Below are positions 21,578 through 34,210 of a stretch of DNA of 64,000 bases, in pieces. The translations under genes were made by a program, and so were the position numbers. This DNA is from Ancylostoma caninum (lineage: Eukaryota > Nematoda > Chromadorea > Rhabditida > Ancylostomatidae). Every line of letters begins with the position of its first letter. The stretch's first letter is position 1. Below the pieces are notes generated by a model that saw only the letters and a list, made by a program, of their open reading frames with translations, was not told the DNA's origin and searched no databases. The stretch is taken from contig JBAJFG010000262.1 of assembly GCA_037903475.1 (NCBI GenBank), positions 186,001-250,000 on the forward strand. The letters are read 5' to 3'.

Positions 21578-23824
21578 GTAAGTAGATTTTCAATAACGCA
21601 ACATATGACGACTTCACCTATTTTCTTGACATTTGTTTCATAATTGTGCTCCACTATTTAACGGACACTCCCAAGTCACCATCTCTCTTTAGTTTTTGCT
21701 TTAGTTTTTGCACCTTCTACCTCTTTACTTCTAAAACTTTCCACATCTTGTGCCATATAAATACTGCAACATTCGTTATTTTCGCATAGCGATTTTTTAG
21801 TTTTCTGTTCCTAAATTTTGCATGTCTCCTGTATAGATTTTTGAACATTTTGAAGGTTTTAGATTTGATTAGCTTTATTTGAGCTTCAAAATAACCTCAG
21901 AAAATTTATTAGCTTTTCCATTTTGTAAACACTCAATTTGAGGGTTAACGGCATACGGATCCGAGGGCCCGGTAAAGTTGGTATGACTTTCCACCTTTTT
22001 TCTTCAATGAAACTTTCTCCGATTTTGCCGTCAGGGATTACTTCACAGACTGGTCACGAATACGACATCCATTTTGAACCCACCGCAGTGCTGTGTGGGT
22101 ACAGTACGCACACCGTTCATACTATAACTGTAATTTCTCCCAGAGTCTAGTGATACTTTGCACAATAGGGAAACAACATCACTTTTCCCATTGAGGCATT
22201 TTATACGGCTTACGCAGGCATGCAGCATGTAAAATGTTTTGCCTTTCTGCAGACTCTTTTAATGTGTGTCAATAATTCTGGTACACTCTATATGTATAGT
22301 AGAAGATGTACATTACATCATAGTTAACACAACCGGAAGCTAGCCCAGAATATTCGAATATCGAATAATCGACCCCCTCAAAACCAAATAAGTCACTTTA
22401 TATTTTACCAGTATTACCTCACAGTTCAATGCTAAATCCATCATTATAGGAAGTCTTTGTTACATTCTTTCGGAAAAGCATTATCATCCTGCCAGCAAAG
22501 CTATCAGTGAGAGCCTAAACTAACCAAACTTCAGGGTTGATAAAGAGAAATTTCCTTAGCCAATCACCATTTGACGGCGAAACACAAAACAGCATACGTA
22601 GTGACAAAGAAGTGCCCCACTCCAATTATGTGTAAAGCTCACAAAGAACTGCTGTGTGCGTTCTTCGTGAAAGTTGAGCCAAATAAGCAACTGTATCATA
22701 TCACATGCGAGAGCCGAAATACTGCTGCCACTCCTTTTTTGTCAGAAGAAAAACGAGAATTTTGTGAGCATGAGGACTACGGCGGGTGGTGTCTGGGCTC
22801 AGTGAGAAAAGGGCATGGCCAATGATTCTCTATGGATAGACAAGTTTTTGGTGCCTTTCTGCACTTCTGCTGACAAGTACAGCGACTTACATAAAAGGTA
22901 TGAATGTTGTGCGTTCCGACTACTTCTAGGAACTAACAACGATGAATTATCGCAACGGGGAATTCAAGATAAAACTGTCATCTAAAGGGTCCATTCGAAA
23001 GAAAATGGGTTCTAATAAATCAAAGGGAAGTAATACGCTTCTGAATTGGGACCAAATAGATATCGTAGAATCCCCTGGACGATTGTGCAGTGGAATTATT
23101 CCACGTGCTGAACATGAAGATTAGGTATTCAAGTGGGCAAAAGTGACGTGATTTGACAAAATGGACACTGATTCCGCGATCAGCACAGCCAGAAACTTTC
23201 TAAGGGAAAAATTTGGAGGGTTTTAAGAGATACAGTTCAAGGATTTCACACCTCTGCATAACACTTCCTAGTTGTCACTTAGCGGTGGCGCTGCGTGCGT
23301 ATCCGAGGGACACCGTCGGTCACGCTCCCTTTTTTGGCTGAACCCAAGCACGCCCCATCCGAGGACTACATGCAACGACTGCTTTTTGGTTTCTAAAGAA
23401 CTTTAGTTTCACCAAATACCCCTATCACGAAGAATGGTCTTCGAAAATATGCTTCTGTGATTATTCCAAATAGCTAGTTGTCAAATATTTTGGTACAACC
23501 TCCCCAACCCTATGAAATGAATACTAACCCTCAAAAAACCATACTAATGTGGGAGTCAAAAAACGTTTAAGGACATGTGCTCGGAGACACACTCCAAGAG
23601 AAAATTGGGGGGACAACGTCATAATTAAATCGTAAGAGAAATTCGAATAGTTTGATTGTCCAGTGCTTATACGCTCCACTTCGTAAATTCCATATTCCCG
23701 AAGTAAGCAATCTTCAGATTGCTGAAAGCCTGTTAGCGTGGATGCCGTTTCTGCCAAGATATGGCAAGCGAGTGAAGTATGGCAACGTGGAAATACATTA
23801 GAGTAATCCGTATATCCATATATA
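21578..23824. other. Mostly no recognisable gene
   Basis: One weak terminal-exon candidate is at about 22,930-23,124 (+): acceptor TACTTCTAG, then an open frame beginning MNYRNGEFKIKL and ending IIPRAEHED before TAG. No partner exon was found. The frame at 22,571-22,825 (+, 84 codons, several cysteines) is also unexplained. Confidence 0.2.
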
Positions 23825-25084
23825 CAGGGGTATCAAAAAGTTTACGGCCTAAACCACTTCTAGATTAGCTACCGCAGTGAAATTTGAAAGGAAATAAATG
23901 TGCATCCCTGAAAGACCAAAACACTCTTCAAATTGTCATTTTATTTGACTTACTCAATTTTATAGGAATTTTTATCTCCCGAATTTAAACACCGAAAGTC
24001 GACTCTTTTTCGTTATTTGTTTTGTTCCGCTGAAGTGTCATTTCAGAATTTCTCACGCATTCTAGTAGCCAGTCCCTAGAACCCGTGTATGAACTGACTG
24101 AATTAGCGAAATGCATTCGCATTGTCATGAAGCAATGCAATTTTGTGAAAAAGGATGACTCATTGAATAGCCTGAATTCTGTGGTTGAATTTCTGCAGTC
24201 AGTTTTCTTGATTCGCTTCCGAAAGGGGTGGAACAAAGTAGCGTTACAATAATCCACTTCAATGGGATTTACATACAGGTGGTTAGGTGAGAAGATCTTT
24301 TCTCTATCACAGAAAACTTTGGGCTAGACGATTTCACCCCCGCTACCATGTTCGATGGCACTGCTCTCAGAGATCTGCCCGTCCTGACCCGGTGCTACGC
24401 AATTGGGACTCCGAATCTTGGCAGTGAATTTGCCACTTATCAGCAGTCAAGATACTGCAGAAAGTCCTTTCCGCTTTCTATAAAGCTCCCAAAAATCTTC
24501 TTTGAATATTCAACTGGAATTTTCTTCTTGAACTCTGAAAAGGTTTCAGAGACTCAGTGTTCTACGAAAGTTAAAATTGTTAGATGGTAGCCCAGAAAAT
24601 TTCCAAAGGAAGTTTCGACTAGCTTATATCCTTGTACACTTTCTGCTCCTAAAGTCTGTCTGCGGTGCTCAATAATTTTTTCTACAGCCTCAGTAATCTG
24701 CCTTCGTCTTGTCTCTGCTCGTAGATCAGAGCTCGCTCCGTTTCTGACCGTCTGTCACTCTACTGAAAACATTGAGTTCCAAAATTTCATCTCGGAATGC
24801 TAAAGGACTTCCTCTTCGTTTGGAATTGAGGGGCGGATTTAGATTTTGTTCAATAAATTTCGTTTACAAAACAAAAATTCGTCGGTTTCTTCTCGCTGTA
24901 TATAGATTTTTTGAACGACAACCATACCTTGCCTTGGATAAAGCGTTCCTATTTTCGGGAAGTTTAACGAAATCCCATGAACTTTGCAAGATAACATGAA
25001 AGGCTTTACCCTACATGACGATCTCAAAACATTACCGAAATATGGAACAGGCAAGCGGAGGCCGGAAACTTTTTGATACCCCTG
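23825..25084. mobile_element. Tc1/mariner-type non-autonomous element, copy A
   Basis: Flanked by TA on both sides (23,823-23,824 and 25,085-25,086). The left end is CAGGGGTATCAAAAAGTTT, and the right end is its exact reverse complement; the inverted similarity continues for about 25 bp. The whole 1.26 kb is similar to 56,038-57,247. Open frames on either strand are broken and do not show a transposase catalytic motif that I recognise, so the element appears non-autonomous. Confidence 0.8.
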
Positions 25085-27400
25085 TATGCATCAGGTTGTT
25101 GCGCAATTGATTGCCAAAATGGACCCTCCAGTTCAAAGTGTTGTAACTCTCCTCAAACACCATTTTTTCCATCAGCTCAGCAATCGTTCAATTCGGTAGA
25201 TCCTCCGCGACGACCAGTTAAATTGCAGGCCTCTTCATCAAAACCTGAGATCACAAGAATTTTTGGAAAGCGGTTTCGGCATGCTTCACATCAGCAATGC
25301 GCTGCTGTCGCAGGATTGCATCTGGAGCTCGGAAAAATATTATACAGGAGGGTAATGGTCTGAGGAATGAGGGCATTGAGTGGGGACCTCGATGCCTAAC
25401 TGCATCAGTATTTTTGTCGGATGAGTTTTGGAATGCGTGGCTTAATGTTATCCTGGAGCAGGAAAAAACCAGCCTTTGTTCACCACTGCCTATGACATCT
25501 ATGGCAGATTTGCAGACATTAACTCAAAATTTGCAATGCTAGGTCTCTGCTCTCAATGAATGGTTGTATTGAATGAGGCTGCATCGAATCACACTTTTAC
25601 AGCACCACGAAAATCCTAACACAACCTCCCTAGTGTGAAGATCTGGTTTAGCAAAACTTAGAGATGGGAGGGAGTGTCTACCGACATGAGCTCACGCTTC
25701 CTTTTATCGTACAGGAACCAAGCTCCATCTACGGCTACTACCTGTTAATGGGTGGTTTTCGGGACGAAAAATAAGTTAGAAAAGATGTCACAGCGGGTGA
25801 GACGTTGGTCGTCACTCAGATCGTGAGGTGTTCACTCCCGCACCTTTCTTGCCATTTCGATTCAAGTCAAATATATTGAAACTGTAGTATAGTGAGCCCC
25901 GTCCCCTCCTTTCAACGTCCAAACGGTTGGACCCGGATTAGGTTCCACGACTCTTCTCAACGCTTTATCGTCAGAGAACAACCTGCGATCACGACCATGG
26001 TTGCGTTGGCGATCAAAATCGACAGAAGAAAAATCTGCGATCCAATCACCCACTGCCTATTGGGAAGACGATTCCAAGACAACACAAACGCAGGATTATC
26101 GCATACTTCCGGCGAAAACAGATCGAGTTTGATGTCATTATCCATAATGAGCCGAAAATGGTCTCATCATTTGTCCGCGACTTTATAAAATTACTCAGGA
26201 AAGAGCTAGTCAGAATGTTTAAGCAATACCCGAAGGAGGAGGAAAAGTCCTACCAAAAGATTACATAAGCTCGGCTGAAGTTGCTCAAATTGAGCAGAAG
26301 GGAAAGGCTATTATTTTCGCAACAACCTAATATAAAGTAGAATGTCTATGCGTGTGTTTGTGTGTATGCATGTTCCTCAGGCTACTTTTCTCCACAAAAT
26401 ACTGATTGATTTTTTGCTATTCTTGCCCGTGGGTGGTAGGGACATGTCTGCTGAGGTTCTGCAACACACTGAGCAACTTTTTTCCATGGATTTGTCATCG
26501 AAATAACCTCACTGACGTTTCGCTTATGTCAGTGAAGGAGGGTTAGTTGAGCATCGCCAATATTCTCACCACCTCTCACCCCATTTACTATGAATTTATC
26601 GACAATAGTAATTGTCCACATCAGTGTGAGAAAGCCGGGGTAGTAAAACATCCGAGTGAAGCCGGGTATGCCGTCTAGTAGGTAATAAGATGGTATGAAA
26701 GAATGGAGTTGATGATGAGAGATATCACTTGACAACATTAAACAAAGAGGTAATATTTCTGGACTGACTGGAATATGTATAATGAAAAACGTTTCCGGTG
26801 AAAAAAAAACCGCTCAAAATGATGGAGCAAAACTTAGTAGTACGCCATTGTTTTCCATCATATTTCCGTCTACCCGAAAGTGTTGTACTTTACTAATTGT
26901 TAAAACGAACGGATATACTTCCTGTTGGGTTGAAATATGGTGGTTAGTTTTCGGAATATAATATTATTCGCCCTTCAAGCCGATTAGGGAATGCCGAGTT
27001 ATCGCTAAGTAACATCCGGTTCTTTCATCATATTTTCGCCTACGCGGAAGTGTTGTGGCTTGTTAATTGCTGGAACAAACGAGAACACCCCCGAATGGAT
27101 GGAAATATCACAGAAAAATTTTGAACCAAAATAATATACGCCCTCCAAGCCGACAAATGAGCAACTAATCATCATTTAATGACGTCCAATGACAAAAATG
27201 GCTGGCAGCTCTGTCTGGGCTGCTGCTATTGGTTTGTGCAGTTCCCAATAAACTGTAGGACTGATTTTTATATGTCGACCACCATTTGTGGCGATAAGAG
27301 CAGGGCAGCCGTTCTCTGCAACTTGAACTTTCCTCGATCTGCGGTATCCTTGGTGTCCTAGCTAATCACCTCTCTGGCTTCACTTTCCCTCTTGATCGTT
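25085..27400. other. No gene supported; partial repeats
   Basis: An open frame at 25,297-25,542 (+) and a hydrophobic-segment frame at 25,957-26,145 (-, with a probable membrane helix FLLSILIANATMVVIAG) have no family match I can make. Around 26,300-26,700 the minus strand carries TACCCGGCTTCACTCGG, a relative of the repeat start at 27,424. Confidence 0.25.
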
Positions 27401-27409
27401 CACGCTGCG

Positions 27410-28150
27410 TATAAAATAGACGATGTACCCGGCTTCGCTCGGGTGTTCAACTTCTCGCGGCCATTTAAAGCCGATGCCAACACTTGTTGAACCGGAAAAT
27501 CCTTTGTTCATCATTTACTGATCGGCTCAAGTGACCACTCTTCAGCCCTCCCCCCTTTCCTCAGAAAATGAGGTGAAGTTGCTCGTCTGGTAAATGAATC
27601 CTTCTAAAATGCTTGCCTTATCCACATTCAGCGTTTCGGAAAATCCCAGAGGACGGTTTCCACCGACCCGTGTGCAAAAATGCCGAAAAATCAATAAAAC
27701 AGACAAATCGATATTTCGCCCGAAATGGTTGCCGTATTCGTGTTCAGCGCATTGAGATACCCCAGTAGACATGTCTTTACCAACCGATGTGCAAAAATAG
27801 AGAAGAATCAATGAAATCAATAAAGCGATAATTTGGCGCAAAATGTTTATCATATTCGTGTTCAGCGTATTGAGGAACCTCAGTAGGCATGTTCTCGCTA
27901 GTACCTGGGCAAAAACAGCGAAAAGTCAATAAAGTCGATATCATCGATAAACCAATCAATAATCCCAGGTGCAAAGTAGCCTATAACCTCCGCCGGCCTC
28001 TGAATGACCTACATGCAAAATTTGGTTCAGATCGGTTCATCCTCCGCGATTTCTATTCCGAACATACAAACATACAAGCGAAGAAACAAACAAACAAAAA
28101 AAAAACAAGCAGACAAACACACAAAATTTCGCATTTATATATACAGATAA
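27410..28150. repeat. Interspersed repeat with a roughly 125-bp tandem array
   Basis: Starts near TACCCGGCTTCGCTCGGGTG. Between about 27,600 and 27,930 three similar units carry ATTCGTGTTCAGCG and GTGCAAAAATGCCGAAAAATC. It ends in an (ACAA)n-rich stretch and TTTATATATACAGATAAAG. Its structure resembles tailed interspersed repeats found in many animals; no protein is encoded. Confidence 0.5.
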
Positions 28151-28476
28151 AGTGAATATGTGCGCGGTGAAGCTTAAGAAACTTGTTCGGGCGCTGACGG
28201 AAACACCATAGTTTGATCTGTGGATTTCTTGGAAATAAATATCACACGTATCGTTTGTTAGCTTAGGGAGTGCCTATGCGGGAACTTTGTCTGCAATAAC
28301 AACCGCAGTGGTATCTGTTGGCCGATCGACTTCGATTGGAGGTAGTAGCGAAACATCAAAATGGAAGGAATCACACCGCATACGTATCAAAACTTAAAGA
28401 AGAGGGTGTAAAAAATAGATCGAACCAGCCGATCGAACCAGCCACTGCTATAATTGCTGGCAAAATCCCCCGATAG

Positions 28477-28512
28477 GTGTCGGCTTCTACTGCCATCTGT
28501 AGAAGCCGACAC
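28477..28512. repeat. Perfect 14-bp hairpin
   Basis: GTGTCGGCTTCTAC (28,477-28,490), an 8-base loop, then the exact complement GTAGAAGCCGACAC. The function is unknown. Confidence 0.7.
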
Positions 28513-28655
28513 ATATGACATGCCAAGAGTTGATGTGTTTTCTGCTCCTTATTGGCGTTGTGCCATTAACATATTCTTTTTGCGATGTTGCCTTTTCTTT
28601 CTTACGAGGTGTCGAAGATGGAAAGGAGTTGTGAACGATTCCTGCCCACTTCGAG

Positions 28656-28689
28656 AAGTCGTTCTTCCTTTCTCGAGGAGGAACGACTT
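28656..28689. repeat. 13-bp hairpin
   Basis: AAGTCGTTCTTCC (28,656-28,668) pairs with GGAGGAACGACTT (28,677-28,689) with one weak pair and an 8-base loop. Confidence 0.6.
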
Positions 28690-29279
28690 GGTTTAGAGAG
28701 AGCGAATTGGTTCTGCATCTCGCACTTGTATCCATTTTAAGTTTTTTTCGGCACTTGCGAAGGAAAGATTGACCTTCTACTTCTCATGAATTAATACCAC
28801 GCTGGCGACAATGCACTTTTTGAGCCGCAAATAGCACGATTTCTTCCAAATTCATTCCATTTTTAGTTTGTAGCGACAAAAATACTGGCGGCAATTTCAC
28901 TCCTCGGTGAAGGAAGCGTCTTCTTCACAACCATCGTGTACTGATCCGCAGCGGTGTTCTCCTTCGTCTGCATGTGCGTGTAGGACGTATACACCACCTC
29001 GAAGACAAGATGGATTAATGGCTATTAACAGTGCTAGCAAAATGATTACTCCATACAATTATTAGTCTTTTTAAAATAAAATATTGCGTCCCAGTTACAT
29101 AAGCATTGAGTTAGAGGAATAACAAGTTAGCCCTTGATGACTTATATTCTGTCAAGAATGGTTATCGGGGATCGCAAAACAAGTTGAAAATAATTCGGAT
29201 TTTGAAAAAAAAAAGTCCTTAGTAGTGACTGGGGTTATAATACCACGTGATAGATAGACAAAATAGATAAGAGGGGAAA
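28690..29279. other. No gene recognised; downstream of lipase
   Basis: Sequence beyond the lipase stop codon. I see no clear feature apart from AT-rich runs that could hold its 3' UTR. Confidence 0.25.
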
Positions 29280-32200
29280 TCATATGCTCAAGATAATTTT
29301 TTTATTTGTTAACAAATTCTGGGGAAGATCTAAGATTTGCCGAAAATGGCTATGTGTTAAAAATTGAAATTTGAATGAACAACTCTGTAGAAATTTATAA
29401 GCGAGTTCTAATGGGATCACCTTTCCATTCGATGACGGAATCAACGATGTCGGCCTACCCCACACTTGATCTCCGTAGAGTATAAGATCATCCACTGCAA
29501 AATTCAATTATTGGTATGAAAATAAAACGTCGCCGTCGATTTTCAACTGACGACAAAGAGCTAAACCTTCGCTCCAGGCCGAAAAAACAAGAGATGCTTC
29601 TCTGACGTTGTCCGTGTTCATGCTCATCAAAAGCGAAGAGTAGGAGGGTCCATTGCAAGGGAACGGTAGCGGTTTCAGACCGCAAGTGTAAGTGTTTAGT
29701 CCGCAAGAGTCACCCGGCCAAAAGCCGTTCTAAATTAAAGAGAGTTTAATCTTTGGCAAAAATATCCGTGTATGTACATTCTGGGACGTCATTCGTTATT
29801 GTGCACCCGGAAAAGAAACCGCGCTGAACCATCTACGCGGCGCGGCAGACCAGCTGAGCGCTGTGGCTCTTGGGCGTGGTCGGGACTGCTGCTCGTTGAA
29901 CACACTAACATAGAGGGACTGGCGGTGGAGAAAACGAACAAAACAGCAGTTCCGATCACGCTCAGGAGCAAGAAGACCCAGCAACAACAACACGACCTTT
30001 TTGTTGCACGTTGGCTCCAGGGTTCCTGCTCCTTCACAGTTGCACAGTCCGTAGTTCCCACCAGCAAGTCCAAGAAAAACGTCTATTTTTGAGGTGAGAG
30101 GAGTGCCAAGGTTGCATGATCCTAAATCGAAGAAATTTCAAAATAAAAAAAAATCGAAAAAAAAAATAACAACACTTCGAAATAGTGGAGTGGTCTCCCG
30201 CTCTTCATGTTTACAGCCAGGAACTCTCCAAATAACAATCATGGTAAAATACTTATTCATTAACAGGCATCGATCGGAAAGACTATGAAACAAGTATTGA
30301 ATACTTAGGAGGGAGTTTTCTGGAATGGGGTTGAAAGAGTTAAATATTTCCCCGTTAACTTCGTTAGAAATGAGCAACCGGTGGGCAAGTTGCGTTATTT
30401 TCGTCCCATCCACATGAATTCTTTAAAACGCAGTGTTCCAAAAACTCAAATAGATCTCGGAAAATGCAAATGAGCGATTAATATACTTATGGATAATTTC
30501 ACAATGATTTTAATGTTAAACTGTGAAAGTTAAGCATTTCTTATTTCGAAGGTTTCAATCACGCGATGCCGCATGAGGCGAATTAGGGGATGCGCGACAA
30601 AATTGTGACGAAGCGAGAACGCTTGGAATTTCGTGCAGAAGTTACAAACTGCAGGTCTAGCTGTTACGGGATCTACTTTGGATCGATTACGGTTCTTGCC
30701 TTCGGTTTTATTTTGAAGTACAATGCGTTTAAATTTCATAGCAATGGAATGAAAGAAACGCAAGTTCGGCCATCAAGTTTTGATTTTCATCAGAAATAGT
30801 GAGTTGCTTACTTCGTTGATAGAGAGAAGATTTCATGCACCGCTAATTTCTTTAATGAGGACAAAGCCGTTCATCCGGCCAGTGACTGACAAAGTTTCTT
30901 TTACATTTAATAAATATCTACTTTTATCCCCATGGCTCTACCCTTGTGAGGAGGTCAAAGATTTCACAAGAAATATCCATGGATATGAGCACAGGTCGCT
31001 GTCTGAAGCCTCGTACCATCATTTCCGTTCACGGCTCCTCCTTTGATTAACTTCCGCCCCAATGTGACACCCATACTATGCGTTATCAGCGACACCTTCG
31101 GCGCTCCTGTGTAGTCAAGCACGGCTAGCACAAATCGTCTTAGACGTAGCAGGTCGCGGCAGTTGTGAGTCCTGACGAAAGCCTACTTGGAATTTGCTTT
31201 ATGTTGTCGGGTGGACGTACCTCTTCACGGCGTTTGATGTGTTTGTATCACCCCAGGATGTCGCGTAGAGCTCTGCTTGAGTATAGCCATTGTCCAAGAA
31301 ATACTGCAAAGCACCGGATTTGTCAGCCAGATGTGAGGAATTTTTTATTCTACCAAACGTTACCTGGATTGAGTTTGTCCAGCCAGTGGCTGTTTTTGAT
31401 ACGTGCAAGGCAGCGTCCGAGTTTCCATGAATGAATATAACAGGCGTGTTTTTAACCTGAAAAGGTGGGCAGCTCATGTTCTATTAATTCGCTTTCTTGA
31501 TTTCTCGATGTCCCTTAGTCCATTCAAGTGATTATAAAGCAAATAAAAGGATGCGAAGGCAATGTTCTGTGGAGGCTTCTATGTTTTTTTTTTTTGAGAA
31601 AATTCTTCGAGCCCATGTTTGTTTTATTGAAACAAGAAGCATATCATTAACATGCGACTTGTGAAGACAGAGCAGAAGAGGAAGGAGAGTCACTTGATCT
31701 CAAGAGCTAACCAGCCATGTGAGTGCAACGGCTCCTGCATGTGATGAGCATTTAGTGTGTGGGTGCGTAAAGTGTGCGACTATGTACGTGATGACTCATA
31801 GTGTTCTGCTTTAGAATTCATTCACAGTGGGCGCATAAACTATACTGAATACATAACCATCACAACCATTTACGGCGGCCTCACGGCATTCTCACTTACA
31901 AGTCGTGTTGACGGGTTTTCACTGAAAATCCCCTGCACATGTATGCGTGCGCGTGCATCGGACGCGCGAGTAGTGAGCGTATCTGGTATAAATGTTGCCT
32001 TTATATGTGATTCTAATGTAAAAGGGAGGCAAAACAAGAAAACAATGCTGGTTTGCATCAGAGCATCGCAAATCTATAATGTGAGACTCCAGTGGGGAAA
32101 ATGCAGGCTTTCACTAGCTGCTTTATTTATTTGTTTTGTTGCGCTCGAGATTGCGCCGTTAAACTATAATATTTTGGCCATTGTAGCAAATAAAGCAAGA

Positions 32201-32586
32201 GAGACAAGCCAAAGCATGGAAAGGCCGTTAAATGTGTTCTCAGTGTTCATGGAGTGTTATGTTCAAGCAAATGCACTCGACTGAAAAGAATCATTCCGCT
32301 ATAATACGAAAAAATTTTGGCAAAAACTTGAGATGCATTAGTGGTCTTGGCAATTGTATTCTGTAGAGAAAAGATGGGCTGTGCTGTGACTTACTGTAGT
32401 AGAGTTTTCAGCTTTTCCCCCATAACTGCCCTGAGTACCATAATCGCCTCTGACGAAGTCATACGATTGGTATCCGTTTCTAAAAAAGACAGGTGATGGA
32501 GAATGTATACAAACGATGAGACAGCAAACGCTCTTACTTCGAGAGCCATTGCTGGAAGTCGTCGCTTAGTGGGCCTAGGATTTCTG
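29280..32586 (-). CDS. Class-2 lipase (EstA/EstB-like, nematode LIPS family), spliced, 5' end missing
   Basis: A predicted secreted triacylglycerol lipase/esterase. Exons on the minus strand: 32,538-32,586 (LSDDFQQWL), 32,395-32,479 (NGYQSYDF ... GSYGGK), 31,364-31,456 ([11 protein letters not shown], oxyanion strand), 31,221-31,303 ([15 protein letters not shown]), 31,017-31,171 ([10 protein letters not shown], then [14 protein letters not shown] with the nucleophile serine), 29,997-30,121 ([23 protein letters not shown]), 29,567-29,729 ([19 protein letters not shown]), 29,421-29,494 ([19 protein letters not shown]) and a tail to TGA at 29,280-29,282. All junctions keep phase with GT/AG borders. 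The last intron would be only 36 bp, so the tail may be read through. About 310 aa, near the family's usual length. Introns of 895 and 938 bp contrast with the 60-86 bp ones. The signal-peptide exon was not found. Confidence 0.85.
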
Positions 32587-32987
32587 CTGCACAAAAACAA
32601 ATAAACAAGAGTGAGTATGAAAGTCTGATCATCGCGAACAAGGCGGGAAGCTGATAGCGGTCCGTTAAATGGTCAGGTGATCCTAGATAAGGTGTGAAAA
32701 GTGACGATAGTGATGCGACATTTGATCATTGATCGATAACTACGCATGAGTTCCAGAATTTCCAGGGTTCGTTGGTATTTCCATCACGTTTGAACAGTCA
32801 AAGATTGTTCACTGCCTTCAAATCTTGCCAAGAATTGTTGGACCTCCTTTACGTGATCAAAATCTTTGGTTGTATGTGTGAACCAATCCACTGTGTGGAA
32901 ATTTCATTCGTACAAACAGCACATTTGAGAGCCAATCCTTCCTGACTAGTGCTATATGCTGCCGCATCTCATTGGTGTGTGAATGAA

Positions 32988-33036
32988 TGAATAAATAAAT
33001 AAGTAAATAAATGAATAAATAAACAGATAGATAAAT
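32988..33036. repeat. AAAT-type microsatellite
   Basis: About 50 bp of AATA/AATG tetranucleotide repeats with minor changes. Confidence 0.8.
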
Positions 33037-33369
33037 GTCAGCAATGCATACGTACTCAGCACACTCGAATGCTCGGCATTAATTCTGCAATTAGAGATCT
33101 TTCTACAGTGACATAACATTGTTCTCTTATTTTTTTGCTTATTCCTTACTTTTCTGTGGGGCTTTGGCTAGAACGCGGGAACACACTAGACTTTGCTTGT
33201 GGGTCATTTGAATCTGAAGAAATTCTAGAGAAACATGTGTCTAGTTAGAACTGCTGCACGATTAGGGTGGCAGAACCACTACGAAGGACACCGTAGAAAC
33301 ACGGTGCAAATCCCGGCGCGCGCAATGGATTCAGTTTGATTGATAAATTAATTTAATCTGACACAAGCT

Positions 33370-33652
33370 GCATGTATAGTGGACGGCAATGGCGATGGCC
33401 CATTCGCGGCCTTGAGAAGGACGCAGCGCGACCGCGCCCCGCGCGCCTGGATCGGTGTCTTCTCCTCCAGAATTCTATTTCTAGGGTCTTTCCTTCCCGA
33501 TTCGCTTGAAAATTTTTAAAATCGGGTAGAAAAGCTGCTAGAAAATGCATAACAGCACAAAATACATAAGTTACGGCGCGCGGCGCGGTTGCGCGACGTC
33601 CTTCTCGAGGCCGCAAATGGGCCAACGCCACTGACGTCCACAGTACATTCAC
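33370..33652. mobile_element. Fold-back/MITE with 80-bp inverted ends
   Basis: Left arm about 33,370-33,452 (GTGGACGGCAATGGCGATGG, then TGGCCCATTCGCGGCCT) and right arm about 33,573-33,652 are inverted copies at roughly 85-90% by eye, separated by about 120 bp. The arms are very GC-rich with GCGCGC runs. It lies upstream of the lipase. No transposase. Confidence 0.75.
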
Positions 33653-34080
33653 AACGGGCGCACTGTTTGTGGAATTGGCTGTAAAAAACGTCTTCTTGGA
33701 TTCGAGTCGGAAAGCGGATCAATTTGGAGAATTGATCTGTTAAATAGAGAATCCCTACTTATTTGTTGTACAGTCGCTGCTACCAAGTATCTTGTTGTAA
33801 GGAAAAGAATAGTTTGAGGTGTCATCCCACTCCCGTGACGTCTTCTAATTGTTGAAGATGGTTTTCCACTGAACAGTTATCTCCATGGGTGAAAAAGCCC
33901 TAGAAACATTGTGCAATCATTGGCTTGCTCGAAAAGTTCTGCAACTTCTGCAATACATACAATTTTTCTGAAATTAAGCTTTCTCCAGGAGTTCTGACTC
34001 GAATCAACGATAATTTCGCTATTGCTATGTGTGGGATATTGGTCTTCTGCAGTATCCCTTCCTAATCTCAAACAAATTTG

Positions 34081-34210
34081 CAGAAGGACCGCAGCGGAAA
34101 ACCGGAAGAACCAACAGGTGACCCGCGGTCTTTCCGGTTTCCTGCTGCATTTCTTCCGAATAGCTGCAGTGGTCCTTCCGAACGTCTAAGACGATTTGTG
34201 CTGGCTACAG
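34081..34210. repeat. Inverted-repeat segment 5' of the RTE element
   Basis: CAGAAGGACCGCAGCGGAAA ... CCGGAAG (34,081-34,108) is the reverse complement, with one mismatch, of a segment near 37,903-37,931 on the other side of the RTE element. At 34,182-34,202 there are 21 bases identical to the complement of lipase exon sequence 31,127-31,147. Confidence 0.6.

Noticed and set aside
23985..24257. Minus-strand frame in the mariner-type element, conserved in part in copy B (56,198-56,584)
   Set aside because: The conservation follows the whole-element similarity; no helix-turn-helix or DDE/D motif is visible, so I do not call a transposase.
29772..30092. 106-codon plus-strand frame
   Set aside because: It is the antisense of a lipase exon whose minus-strand reading matches the family and joins in phase.
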